Assembly: GCF_002443255.2 (NCBI RefSeq)
Contig: NW_019211454.1
Span: 54,068,118 to 54,132,117 of the forward strand
From: Varroa destructor
Lineage: Eukaryota > Arthropoda > Arachnida > Mesostigmata > Varroidae
DNA length: 64,000 nt
Reading direction: 5' to 3'
The notes beneath the pieces were generated by a model, which saw nothing but the letters and a program-made list of their open reading frames with translations, had not been told where the DNA came from and ran no database searches. This document shows positions 24,864 through 36,941 of this stretch, piece after piece (position 1 is the stretch's first letter; the number at the start of each line of letters is the position of its first letter). The translations under genes and the position numbers were made by a program.

Positions 24864-26845
24864 GAAATTATCCTGCTACGAATCGCAACGATTTACTGTA
24901 GTAGTAAAGTCTATAGCCTCCAACAACAGTGACTATAGCATCTGTATCTAATTCAATACCATAAAAGATTATAGCTTTACTTATGTTAGTGAAGGACAAA
25001 AAACCTTATTCGTTACCTCATAGAAACAGGTACAACAATAAGCAATACAAATCAGTTCTCAATCATGTAATTGACCGGGATATGCAATGGACGTGAAGCT
25101 CACCTGTGAAATGCGCGGGCCTTCGCCGATCAAAGAACATCTTTAGAGATGTGAGACGTACGCACATGCATGTAAGTATAACCATAATTTTATTAACGGA
25201 AATTAACGGAAATAAACATCTTTCAGATATTATTTCAAAACGTTGGATGATGAACGTTACAACATTTCGCATCTCTGGCTATTCATGAGACATTTATTAC
25301 TTTAGCAGCAGTAAATACAGTTTGAATATAATACCACTGCTGTTGAAGAGAATATTATGTAACAGGAAATAGCAAGAAATACATATTTCAAAACCTAGGC
25401 GAATGTGTATCCCCCGTAACATTTTCAAATTGTTTTTATTAAGTTGACCCAATATATTCGTTGAAAATTAGGACAAATGACACTGAGTTGCGAGACTCTT
25501 CTCGTCAGAGAAACGTGTGCTTCAATTTTGCCAATATTCCAAAAAAAGTGATGCGTCTAGGCGTAATCTGCTTTAAGAAACACTTATGGGCAAAGCGTAA
25601 TGTCGACATTCCTCTAGCTGCATCAAACGTTCGCTTATTTCTTAAGCATTTGACGCTGAGATCGAGCTTTATCGTATCCTGTGGTGGCTGTTTCCTCTTA
25701 ATGTCCACTAATCGTCAGGTTACACTGGATCACTGCTATGATCCGTTATCTTATCACAAGCTGCAGGCCCCTGAGAGCTTTCGGTGAGCCTTCTCGTGCG
25801 ACATCCCGCGACACTTTTGCTTACGTTCACTGCTGTGACTATACGTCACTGGACCGTCGTAGCGTTACACGATATTCTTAGCTGGTGTTCTGGTGTGGGC
25901 CGAGATCTGGAAGCTGTGCTTCATTCTTTTCTCAATATGGATAAAAAATAGGCCTTTGAGTGCCTACCCCAGGCCACAACTACCACGACCTCGCATGGCT
26001 TAAACAATTCAGCGAAGATATGACAAGGAAACAGGATTCCTGAATATAAGATAATACGTTCAGGATCTCCTTCTAACGAGTGAGGCACAAAAGACAGCTG
26101 AGGATAATATAGATGTAAGGAGAGTTTTGAGCCTCAGTGAAAGGTTTTCCAGCATAGGGAAGCACACAAGTTTGCACTAGTGCAAATACTATCTGTTCTA
26201 GATTGCAATCTTGTGATTGTAGTTATTATTGTAAGACGGATAAATCAATCATATCTGCAATATCTTTACGGCGATCCATAGGATAGTCCACAAATACCGA
26301 CACCTCACGCAGCTAAGTACGGTTTTTTGGTGTATTCACATTAAAGTATAAGAGTGAATGATAATGATAAATAATTTTCATAACATGATAACTAACATAT
26401 GGTTGTTTAATTTATTGTATGACTTCGACAATTTAGCTTAGGGCCGGAGAAATTACCACACCTCGAAAAGGCTATTATTTTAGAAACTCATTATTATTCA
26501 TTTTAACTAATTTTTAAAGACTGAATTGAACCACTCCAACGACAGTTTAGATAAACGCTGAACGGAATATGCCGTCTACAAGGAGAAAATATTTTTTACT
26601 GCACTTATAAAACTTTATGGTTTTTATCAGTTACGGTTTTGCTCACGGGAATATGCTTGGTCAAACTTGGTGTCAGCTAATAATCAATTCGTACGACCTG
26701 GAATAATATTCTGAATATAAAAAAAAATGGTTGTATATTTAAAACATTATTACGTGAAGCGATTAAAAAGCTCGACGTAAAAATGGCCTCGATATAAGTT
26801 ACTCGGCATCATTATTATTCAAAGAAAAGTACCGGTTTATTCATT

Positions 26846-26862
26846 TATATATATATATATAT
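26846..26862. repeat. (TA)n microsatellite
   Basis: Short uninterrupted TA run followed by TTGTG. Confidence 0.85.
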
Positions 26863-29800
26863 TGTGTCTGCATCACAATTATCGCATTTATTCTGGATTC
26901 ACATTGAAAATACGGAGGGGTAATTTAATAATAATATCAGATAAATATCTTTAACCAATATTGTATTAAAATTTAACGTTGCCTTTTCACAGAAAGCACG
27001 CATACCTGTTGATTACCGCAGGGGAAATCAAAGTGGCGCGAAATTGCACGGTCTAAGTGAATAGAGATATCTAAAAAACTGCATTAAATATTTAATGCAA
27101 TTACATTACATATCCATTGTTCGGGCCTTGTATTTCATATAAAATTCCAAAATACATGTGTCTTTTATCGTCACCTTAAAAGATTGCCTTCTCCTTTGAC
27201 TAGTCATTTTACTAACTTTCGCCCGTTCTTTAATTTGTAGGGCGCTCAAGTTTTCTATGCTCGTATTTTACAACAAAACACGCTTAGCTAGTTTGCCATT
27301 AGTCAAATTATTTCTTTGTTTGCCACATTTTTCGGCTTACCTCTACTGTTGCACTTTGACACGAATGCCTTTTATATGATAGTAACGCCCAGGTGCCAGT
27401 TATAATAATACGACATCAACATGCCTACGTATCCTAAAGGTCTTAAATTGGCTACTGCGTGAGCGTTAGCTAAACCTAAGTTTTACAATTTATTTTTTGT
27501 TTGAGAATATTCATAATTTAGTAATGAAGTTGTAAAATTTAAGTGCTGTGCTATTTTCATACAACGTTATTAAAATTCTTGGCATCGATACTATCCCTCA
27601 ACAGGAACTGTTGTGGTATGAACAAAAACCTGTCTTGAATGTACCACAAAAAATGTAATCATATTCACTCTAACCGAAAGTAACCGCACTGCAAGTGCTT
27701 ATCAAAAAACATAACCTATTTTATCTGATTCCCCAACTTGCTAGAGTAGGTTTACATTCAATGTACACTGTAAAAACAAAACAAAAAAAACAACAATGCC
27801 CGTGATGCACGCCACTATGCCGTTGACAAATATTTGTTGGATAAGTAAACAAAAATAACCGTTGCAATTCTATTGTGCACAGATTTTTACATCTGGGCCA
27901 ACTCTGTGAATATGCGCAGGGAAAACTCATTGCTTAGATAAAAGCCACTTCATTTTAGTGATGTTTTCACCACGTTCACCATTGCTGATATGCCCCTGTG
28001 AGGTTCACCTAGTAAAAGGCTCGTTTTACATTTCAAGTATACGTAATGCTTAACTGTATCCTTGTTCCCCGGGTAAAACCCGACGTTTAAGCATAGGCAA
28101 CATAGATATATGTCAAGGTTTGACATGAAAGCAATGGTTTTGTCGTTACCGTTCATTTTATTCGAAACACCCGTAGCGAAACTTGAGTAAATGATGGGTA
28201 TCTTTGCAAACATGTCATATGTTCAACGTTAGTTGCTAAATTACGCTATTCGTGAGCGCATCCCGTAAACGACATTCGGAGACCTTATAGTTCGCAACCT
28301 AGCTTGGAAAAGCGATCAATTACTTGCTTACAATGTTACTTTGTTTTTCAAAATAAGTCGAAAATCTTTACTGTGACCCGAAGTATCGCACGGTAGAGCG
28401 AATGGAGATGTTTTTATCTTCAAGACATATCTGATATTTATGGGTAGACAGGTACAAATATATTAATATTAAAATATTAACGCTACTCAAGATTCTGTTG
28501 AAAAGATACTTATAGCGCTGAAAACGACCGTTTCTGGTATCTGGGCATAAATTAGATTGAAGCTAACAAAACTGCGCCAATTTTACGTGAGTTTCGATTA
28601 ACGACTGTCGCTTCATTTTACTGTCCAACTATCACCAATTCAAACACAGTCATTGCGTTTAACACTCGATTTGGTTTAAGCCTCATTTAATTGTTAAGTT
28701 TTCAATCAGTTCAATGCGAAGAGACCGGCTGAAAATGCAGATCCATTGTGCTTCAGCATAAAATGTAAACCGTATTCTTTTCGTAGAGACAACAAACCTT
28801 TGTCGAACTTTCAGGAACCACTACAAAACCATACTGTGTAGACGGGCAAAGTAAACATTTCTTCAACTCGGTCTGACGTCGAACGTAAATCAAAAGCAGT
28901 CTGTGTACGCGTAAGTGCTTGCGCTCATATAGAAAAGTTTCATTTGACCTAGTTGCAAGAAACGCGTTGGCCATTTGTTTGCCTTCACCGCTCGCCTCGT
29001 TCTATCTACAAGATTTTCTCTAAATTGCAATCAACGTAGAAGCACCTTCGCGGTTCACTTTCTGTGCCTATTACTATCATTACTCTTTCTGGAGAAGTGG
29101 AGCTGAAGGCGGCTGCGGCAGTAGCTGCAGCGACAGCAAGAACAGTGGCTATGATAGGACAAAATGCGCAAAAACTTGTTAACACTTCCTATATGCAAAT
29201 CCTCCGGTCACTTGATCTTTAAACAGCCAGTCCTTGTGGAAAAGCGGTCGTTACCGGACTAGCTGGCCTAACCTCTTTGATAATGAATCTACAGTTCCCG
29301 CTCCACATGTAAGGTCCCACAACGGCTGGAAGCAGCCATTTTTGTGGAAGCCTATTGCTTCTGCTGCCCTCGCTGTCGCTTCCTGCCTACCCAGCATAAG
29401 CCATCCGTCAGAATATGCCCAAGAGGACCACCAATAGCTTATACACACTGCGTGGCACGTGCCACTCAACATGGCAGTAGGTCTATCATTGTTGTTGCAG
29501 TGGCTCTTGGGAAAGCAAAAACAGAACATTACGGTGCTGAAGCGTTATACTCCTCGGACACCCCTTCCCTAGAAGGAGAACGAGCATGTTTGTGATCCTT
29601 GAGTCTCTACGCTGATGTTTCTCCCGCTGTTATAAGCGTACTAATGGACTTTATACAGATAGTCATTTATAAAACAGAAATATCTGCATGGTACTGCACG
29701 TTGCTTACATCGATATATATAATACGCCAATGGAAAGCTTTGTTTCATTCAAAATGCAGCAGACAAAGGTTATCCACTCTGTGGTGTGCTCACCGGAATT

Positions 29801-31452
29801 AGCCTCAGATACGTAATCCCGATCTGCATTCGTTAATTAGACATATGATCTAATTTGACAGTTATTATTTCCCTCGAAAAGCAATACGGTCGGTCGGTTA
29901 CGGTTGATTTTCAGTCAAGAGCTCGTACTTCCTGATTCATTTTCTCGGGTTTACACCAAGGCCCGTAAAGCCCAGGCGCCGATTTGAAACAAATACTTTA
30001 GACCTGGGAATTAGTGGACAGGACAAAACGCTCTGCATCCATTTACTCCAGGATTATATATCGTTGTATAGCCGTATATCAGTTTATTCACAAAATGTCA
30101 TATTATACTGCTCCGTTTTGTATTTATACACAGAATACGCAGTGCACATCGCTTTACGTAAAGGTTTATTGATACCGACGAATGTATACGATAGGACTGG
30201 CTTAACCACGTTGAGCACACACCAATTTTTTTTAACACAGTGGAGCCCCGATAAACTGAACTAACTTTGTTACAATAGTAATTTTAGAAGGCCGTCGGCA
30301 ATTTCGCTCTCGGCAAAATATAATTCACTTGCATGGGTTGCGTGAGCACTTTACCAGCATGTATCCTGGAAAAGTTTGAAACAGATTTTAGATCTGAATT
30401 TTTTCATCTTCGAGATCATGGGACTCTAATGCTACAGAGTATGCTTGCTAAACAAGAGATACGTCTTTTTCAGACGCTAAGAATGTCGCCGTGAGCAATC
30501 GCCACATTCTCTTTTCTCGCAAATGGCTCCGCGCGTGTCTCCAACAGGTTTCTCCGATTCATCTTTCATTCAGTCCTCTTTTTCAACCTCGAAACTGAGC
30601 AAACATGTATTTACAATAGTCGGACTAACTGGTGAGAGAAGTGATTTGTGATCTGAAAACAGTAATACCTTTTCTACTAGGAAGAGAAGATCTGAGAGGA
30701 ACAACTTCGACAGAAAAGAGTAGTGCTTCCGGCAAAAGACAACATCGAAAATAAAAAAACCATAAAATAGCTTCGTCCTACAAAAGAACGTCGTACGGTG
30801 CGCAGCTACGCACAATGAACAGCTGCATTTGGTCCCACGAAATCACAGAGCAACCGAAATAAAGATGCGTTCCTCATATAATCGTTCCTTCTAATATGCC
30901 AAGCACAGAACAAGCTTGCCAAACGTGCAATCATTTTAACCTTTTATAGCAAACGCCGCCGAAAATATCCTTGCATTTCAATTGTTTGTGAAACTACCTT
31001 AATAAAAATAATAAATCTAGTCGGCTAGGACATTCGTTCTACTCCTAGCGTTTAGTCTTATACGACATCAAAACGCATTGAAGTTTATGTTTAATGGAAA
31101 ATCGAGTTCTGCTAATTGTCATATAAAGAAATGTAAACGCTTACCTATTATGGCACCAGACATTACTAGTCAAGATACGAATAGAGACACCAAGAAGCTT
31201 CAGACACCTAAATGCTTAAATAAATTTAGAGATTATTGAACAGAACCGTCAAAAGCAATAGTGTGGGTGTAATTACAATGAAGACACTTTAGTTAAAAAG
31301 CATGCAAGACCTAGAGTGACGTGAAAAAACGACGTTGATTAAAGCATTCATCGTGTCGCGAACGCGCTTTGGGGAAGCCAATAACAATACCGACCCTAGT
31401 TTAACAATAGACGTTCATGTATCAACGTCAAACGTGTCAACGGCTGCGCTAC

Positions 31453-31562
31453 GGGGTTAGGCTGTCCTATTTAGCACGTCCATATCCAACTAAGACTAAA
31501 GGTTCTTGGGGTTAGGCTGTCCTATTTAGCACGTCCATATCCAACTAAGACTAAAGGTTCTT
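31453..31562. repeat. Perfect 55-bp tandem duplication
   Basis: Two directly adjacent, identical copies (31453-31507 and 31508-31562), each starting GGGGTTAGGCTG and ending AAAGGTTCTT. There is no mismatch, so the event is recent or is an assembly artefact. It lies outside any gene that I can see. Confidence 0.95.
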
Positions 31563-31689
31563 AGGTTTTATTTGGTTCCCGGTTTCCTTTGTCAATTATA
31601 TTATCCTTACAATGGACAAGGTATGGCAACATTTATTAAATCTGTTACATTTACCAGCAGACTTCATATTTTGTATGGAAAAAACTACC

Positions 31690-31713
31690 TATATATATAT
31701 ATATATATATATA
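31690..31713. repeat. (TA)n microsatellite
   Basis: About twelve TA units followed by CATAC. Confidence 0.9.
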
Positions 31714-32947
31714 CATACAAATTCCTTAGAAACGACATTGCTACGTGCGTGCTAGCCTTTATATTGTGTATTACGCTTTTTGACTATATTGCTATATAGG
31801 AGTCTGCTTCCATTTGGATTTAAAATTCTAGCCTGCATACAATTGCTATGGAGGTAGTAACCTTATCCAGGGTGGCTAATGCCTTAAGGTTCCCTTAGTA
31901 CGTTGCTATAATAGCCAACAAGGTCCGCCCATCGCTGGTTTAAATTTTCGCGTTAGCAAATAGTTACTGTTTTATAGGTCTATTAGAGAAATCCTAAATA
32001 AATCAAGAAAATTGACTCCGGCTAGATCTTCTAATAGAGAAAAGTCCTTGATGCTATACCGAAAAGTAATTTCGAGAAGTTCTTCATACAGAGGGAACAA
32101 TCGAAGGCGTTAAAAAAATAAAGCGTACATTTCAGTATACACACACTATGATAATTTTAATAAAGACAGAGTACACCTTTGGAGAGCATCATCGAACAAT
32201 CTTCTCCGGCTTTATTCCTCTGTTAACGAGATACGAAGAGACACTTTATGTACATTACAACGATCATAATGTAGGTATGCGTTTTTGAGTGTTGATGAAC
32301 TTTTATTCCTTTCTTGACTACCGATCATTTTATTTATGTTATATTTCTGCAATCAAATAGCATGATGTAGCAACAAAAGGAAAAATTCAACTAAAAGTGA
32401 AATTACTATCTAAAGGACTAATTCAATGACGAATTCTCTGCCTAAACCAATGCATATAGAAGTAGAAGATTGGAAATTCCCATCGGATAATCAAAAATTC
32501 AGATTAACACCGAAAATGTTCTGCTCTGTTATCGTTCGCATTGAAATGAATCAACATGATTTTCCTTATTATGCAAACTTCACTAAAAAATGTGATAGAT
32601 ACAAAATGAAAACCCGCAGCTGCAGCATGAGTCTGCACGTCACACGCCGACGCCTCGTGAATAGCTCAAACTCACTGACCATAGCAGTCGCTCTACCACC
32701 AAATAAAACTCTGACGTGTCACATGCTCAAGACAAGTTTGTACATATTCAAAAACAAGAAAAATAGTTATGTTTGTATTTGTGGGTATTCTTGTGCATGG
32801 ATGTATGACTCGTGTGTTATTACAGATAACTTGTAATGTCAGAACGATTAGCCAAACAACCATAGTTTTTTTTTTTCTAAGTGGTGTTTCTTAACGTATA
32901 TAAAGATGGCGGCTGGACTTCCGTGTTTTAACTAATCGAAGAGAGTT

Positions 32948-35900
32948 TCAGACTTTTATCTTTTTTGCTGGTGATTTACTCGCCAAGCCATTGTGCTTGA
33001 ACGGAGTTCCCTTACGAGGTGACTTTTTTTGCATGGGCTCTTTTGAGAGAGTCCTTTGTGGTGTCTTCATAGACACCTGAAATTCAACAATGGAAAAGAT
33101 TAGCCATTTAGTAATAACGAACCTGTACTTCTACTCATTATATAGGTAATAACCTAATAGTTTACATCTGCTAAAATTATTGTAATTTTAGGTATCAATT
33201 TTTTTTCTCAGCTTTACCATTATAACTATTTAGGTATTATTAGCAGTGGAATTTATAAAGTACCTTTTTCATGCTCTTTTTTTTGGGCACCGGTGGCGCC
33301 TCTTCTACATCATCACCGTCGTTGTCTTCCTCATTTTCGCTTTCTTCGTCATCGGTGTCCTGCGGTGCTGAGCGCTTCAGTTTCTTATTGGTACCTTCAA
33401 TACTAGTCTGCTTAACCGCGGACTTCTTCGGCGGCTTTTGGGGGTTACTCGTTTCAACCTCAACCGAATCACCTCCGTCATTTCCATCTTCATCATCATT
33501 TTCATCATCTAGGTCATCCTGGGCCTCGGCAACTCGAGCCTTGGCCCGGGCCTTCCGTTCTTTTACTTCTTTTTTAATGGCCTGTTTGCGATCCTTTTTC
33601 CTCTCGTGTTGCTTGACGTTGTGCGAGATGTTCAGGTAGAATATAGCGCAGATCGCCTCGTTCAACGTCACAGTCTGGTGAGAGGCAAGAACCTTTTTGG
33701 CATCAGCTGAAGCTGCAGTCAAGAAAAAAATGTTCATCAAAATACTGCCCAAAACTATCAAACGCTGTCACTGGACCTCAATGCACGGGTCAGAGGAATT
33801 CAAGGACAGATCCGTGCAACTTAAATAATTATAGACCATCACAACATTATAGCTGAATGATTTTTAGTTTGATTTCCAGCCTTAAAGACTCACTGAATCC
33901 TAGGAACAGTTACAAACAATGACGTGTAGAAATGATAGCAGAGGCAATAGCGTAGTAATAAGTAAGGAACCAGGTTACACTTACTTCGATAGATTGCGAC
34001 AGCTTCGATGGCGTGACCCTTGTCTCGTTCACTTAGAAGAACATCTACACATCCCATTTTCTTCTGGATTTCCTCCTTTGATACGTGCTTAGGGCACCCG
34101 TAAATTTTCAGCTTGCGCCGGTCGACAAGTCCCGGTGGATGACACTGGCCATTGCCGTTTTCACTGACGAGAACCTCCTGGCCACGGATTTTTACTGGAC
34201 CTTTGGAGTTAATCTCTTTGAGAGCGCGGTCTGCTGTTTCTTTATTTGGAAAGTTAAGGAAAGCGAATGTTCTGGGAAGACCTTTGCGGGTAACAGGACG
34301 GCGGACGACGCGAATTGCCGGGTGCAATTTCTTCAGCTCTTCTTCAGTAGCATCTTCAGGCAACTTGCCTACAAAAATTGATGTGGCAGACATTGCACGG
34401 AAGTTGTCGGCAAACCTGACGCAAAATACCAAAGTCAAAAAATAGACCGCTCGTTTTTCATTCGAATTAAGAAAAAAACTATACAGGTAAAATGGTGCCT
34501 TAACATAGGCATACATGAAAAGTCTCGCGACCCTCGAGTTTTTCGCTATCCCTACTGCAGACAAACTAAAATGGCACCTGTGACCTGCAGCCTGCAACTG
34601 TTCCACTATTGACCAATTGTATTTTACTTCTGTAAAAATAGGTTAATCATATTTCTAATGAAGGTAACATTGAATAGCGACCAATTATAACACAGCCGTC
34701 AGCTTATGATCAACCAAATTTGCATTGCGTTTTACGTAAAAAAGCAAACGTCCTCTTTAGCAAATAAATATTTCACGAATCGGCTCCATCTTTGATGCAG
34801 ATATTTCCAGGATAAATCTCTAGCGGCTCGTAAAAAAAATCAGCCCGATCCGTGGGGTCGTTTGGGGTCGGATAAACTTACGAACTGAAGACTTAATAGT
34901 AGGGCATAGATAGATACATAACTGACATATAATTTTTTACACACTTACATTTTAGTTTCTACTTCGGTCAGTGGCCCGACAGCAGCGGCTCGATCTTCTA
35001 CGGGCTGTTTGTCTTTTTCCTTCTTAAGCAAATCAGTGGCTTCCTTGGACTTTTTTGCTTCTTTATTTTTCTCGTCAACTTTGTTCCCGTCCTTCTTTTT
35101 ACCGGGTTTGTCCTTCTCGTGTTTTAAATCCTCTTGCTTTGGAGTTTTAGCCTTAGCTTTGGCTTTGCCGGCCCCATTGAGCTTCTGCTTTTTCGGCACC
35201 GGCTGTTCGTCAACCCCGTCATCTGATTCATCCTCATCGTCAAGGCTAACATCTTCGTCTATCTCATCGAGATCCTCATCAAAATCTGCGCCGTCATCAT
35301 CATCATCATCTGTATCATCACCATCTTCTTCGCAATCATCATCGTCATCATCATCATCATTTGACGGTTCAGCTAAGGGTAGGTTCTGAAGTTGAACAAA
35401 ATAGGCGACGTATTTGCGTTTGTAAGAGTTCAATTATTATATTGAATGCGTCTACGAATACCTTACAATATAAAATATAAGTATTTATAAATTGTTGTCA
35501 TTATTATGGCTGATACAGCTTAACTCCTGAATTGAAACGTCAGGATTGTTTGGCTCAAGCCTTGTGTTTGATATATACTACTACTTACTGCATAATAAAA
35601 ATAATACTCCAAAATAATTGACATTATTATGATAACAATCACAACTAGCTGAAACCAAAAGTAACACTCATATGTATCACCCAATCATTCGGCTTCGACA
35701 CGAACTTAAAGCCCTCCATGTCATAGTAAAAGATCAAGAACTTGCTCACTCATAGAGCTGAAGTCCTTACATATCCTGTTCGGCAATGCTGAACATTCTG
35801 CTTTGTGTAATGCATAATGATTCGTATTGCACACACATGTTATTGCAGTAAAGGGCGTTACAGTGTTTTGTTCACTAGTGGTTCTAATGTAGAGACAAAA

Positions 35901-36941
35901 ACAGTGAATACTTGAAGCTCTGCCTACTAGTCATGCGTTTTCAATATTCAACCGTTAGCGTCATTCTCTACAAAGCATTCAAAACTATCATACTCTAGAA
36001 AACCTAAATATAAATCGATCCCATTGTGTGTCCCGTACATCTTTAGTGATCAAAACAGCTTAATCTATATGATTTTTGTAATTCAAGATGATGATATCTA
36101 CGCTAGATTTCACTGGCAGACTCGAACGACTCCAAAAAGTCAACCAATTATCAGATTTACGATTATCAATAACACGAAAACAGATTAATTATATCCTACT
36201 TTAACTATCTGTATAACCAAAATAGTACATGTTCTAAAATATATACCCTGATATATCGCCAATCAGCATAGCGTTACTCATCAGAAAATTTATATGAAAT
36301 CGCTATTCGTAACGATATGGTATGGCACGGGATGACTTCGGTAGTAATTACATGAACTGGAATATGAAATTTTATAGTTCAATCAGACCACCCCAGCAAC
36401 AGCGAAGTCAACTGTTTGTTCTCCCGTAGTTGCTTCCCGATTAGGGGCATATTATGTATACACAAAAAACTTCTGAGTATACGCAATCTCCAATCAAATG
36501 ATTAAGTCAAATGTAAGTAGGCCTCAAATTTATTCGTAGCTATACGTTACAATTTTTTTTTATTTTTTACGTAATTCCACTGCGATCTAAGTGATACAGG
36601 AGGAAAAAAAAGCCATACAAACAAGTCAAATTGATTTTTGTAGCACTAGTGACGGACGCCGTTGGCCACCGCGTGCGCGAGCGACACATGGTCGTGGCGT
36701 CCGGCGAACAATAACAGCCTAGAAGCAATCAAATCAGAAATAAAAGCATCAAGCAACACCGCGAGCACCCTAGCTGAAGCGCCTGCGGTATAAGCTGTTA
36801 TTACAAGCGAAAAAAATAGTTTTTATTTAGTTATTTGGGTACTATGTCGAAATCATAAGTATAACTAACCTTGCTGCGGGGTCCTCCCTTCACCTGTGGG
36901 ATAGGCTTTTTTTTTGAGATCGCTGGGCTGAACAAAGGCAT
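32948..36941 (-). CDS. Nucleolin-like RNA-binding protein (acidic N-terminus, two RRMs)
   Basis: Five coding exons on the minus strand: 36941-36870, 35385-34949, 34415-33985, 33712-33264 and 33076-32948. Phases agree at every junction and give 505 aa. Exon 2 encodes a long Asp/Glu tract (about residues 34-84, including runs of eight and six Asp) and then a Lys-rich segment. Exon 3 holds RRM1 (RNP2-like IFVGKL at 183-188, RNP1-like KGLPRTFAFLNF at 214-225). RRM2 (from KLKIYG at 272 to about 341) is split by intron 3. The C-terminus is Lys/Glu-rich with a second acidic patch and a basic SP/TP-containing tail. There is no RGG domain. Acidic-basic-RRM order is typical of nucleolin/modulo-type nucleolar proteins acting in rRNA transcription and processing; that role is inferred. 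The start has A at -3. Exon 1 has two usable in-phase donors (see findings). Vertebrate nucleolin has four RRMs, so this is a divergent relative and another RRM family remains possible. Confidence 0.85.
35386..36869 (-). other. Intron 1 of the nucleolin-like gene
   Basis: AT-rich intron between the first two coding exons, with donor AAG|GTTAGT and acceptor TTCAG|AAC. Most of it shows nothing recognisable. A GC-rich inverted repeat (36653-36703) stands out and is listed separately. I looked for C/D-box motifs on the coding strand and found no convincing C and D box pair. Confidence 0.75.
36653..36703. repeat. GC-rich inverted repeat inside intron 1
   Basis: CGGACGCC (36653-36660) and GGCGTCCG (36696-36703) are exact complements flanking a 35-base GC-rich interior that includes the further self-complementary CGACACATGGTCG. 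This is an island of high GC in an AT-rich intron. It could be a structured RNA, a CpG-rich regulatory element or a remnant exon. Confidence 0.5.

Larger units (their letters stand above)
10960..32947. other. 22 kb without a supported gene
   Basis: Mostly AT-rich DNA. GC-richer islands occur around 13.5, 15.2-15.8, 16.4-16.9, 22.6-23.9, 25.8 and 29.0-29.6 kb and carry overlapping open frames on both strands, but none of these has a recognisable domain or a coherent exon chain. The open frames at 11297-11794 (starting with GTG) and 22844-23272 are the longest. Microsatellites and a 55-bp tandem duplication are listed separately. The region could be intergenic or a very large intron. Confidence 0.55.

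Noticed and set aside
32620..32715. tRNA-like string on the minus strand (GGTAGAGCGACTG and then GTTTGAGC)
   Set aside because: The T-loop is too long and the stems do not close, so no cloverleaf can be drawn.
33271..33639. Ser/Phe-rich plus-strand ORFs here and at 35009-35389
   Set aside because: They are antisense shadows of the acidic and Lys-rich exons of the nucleolin-like gene.
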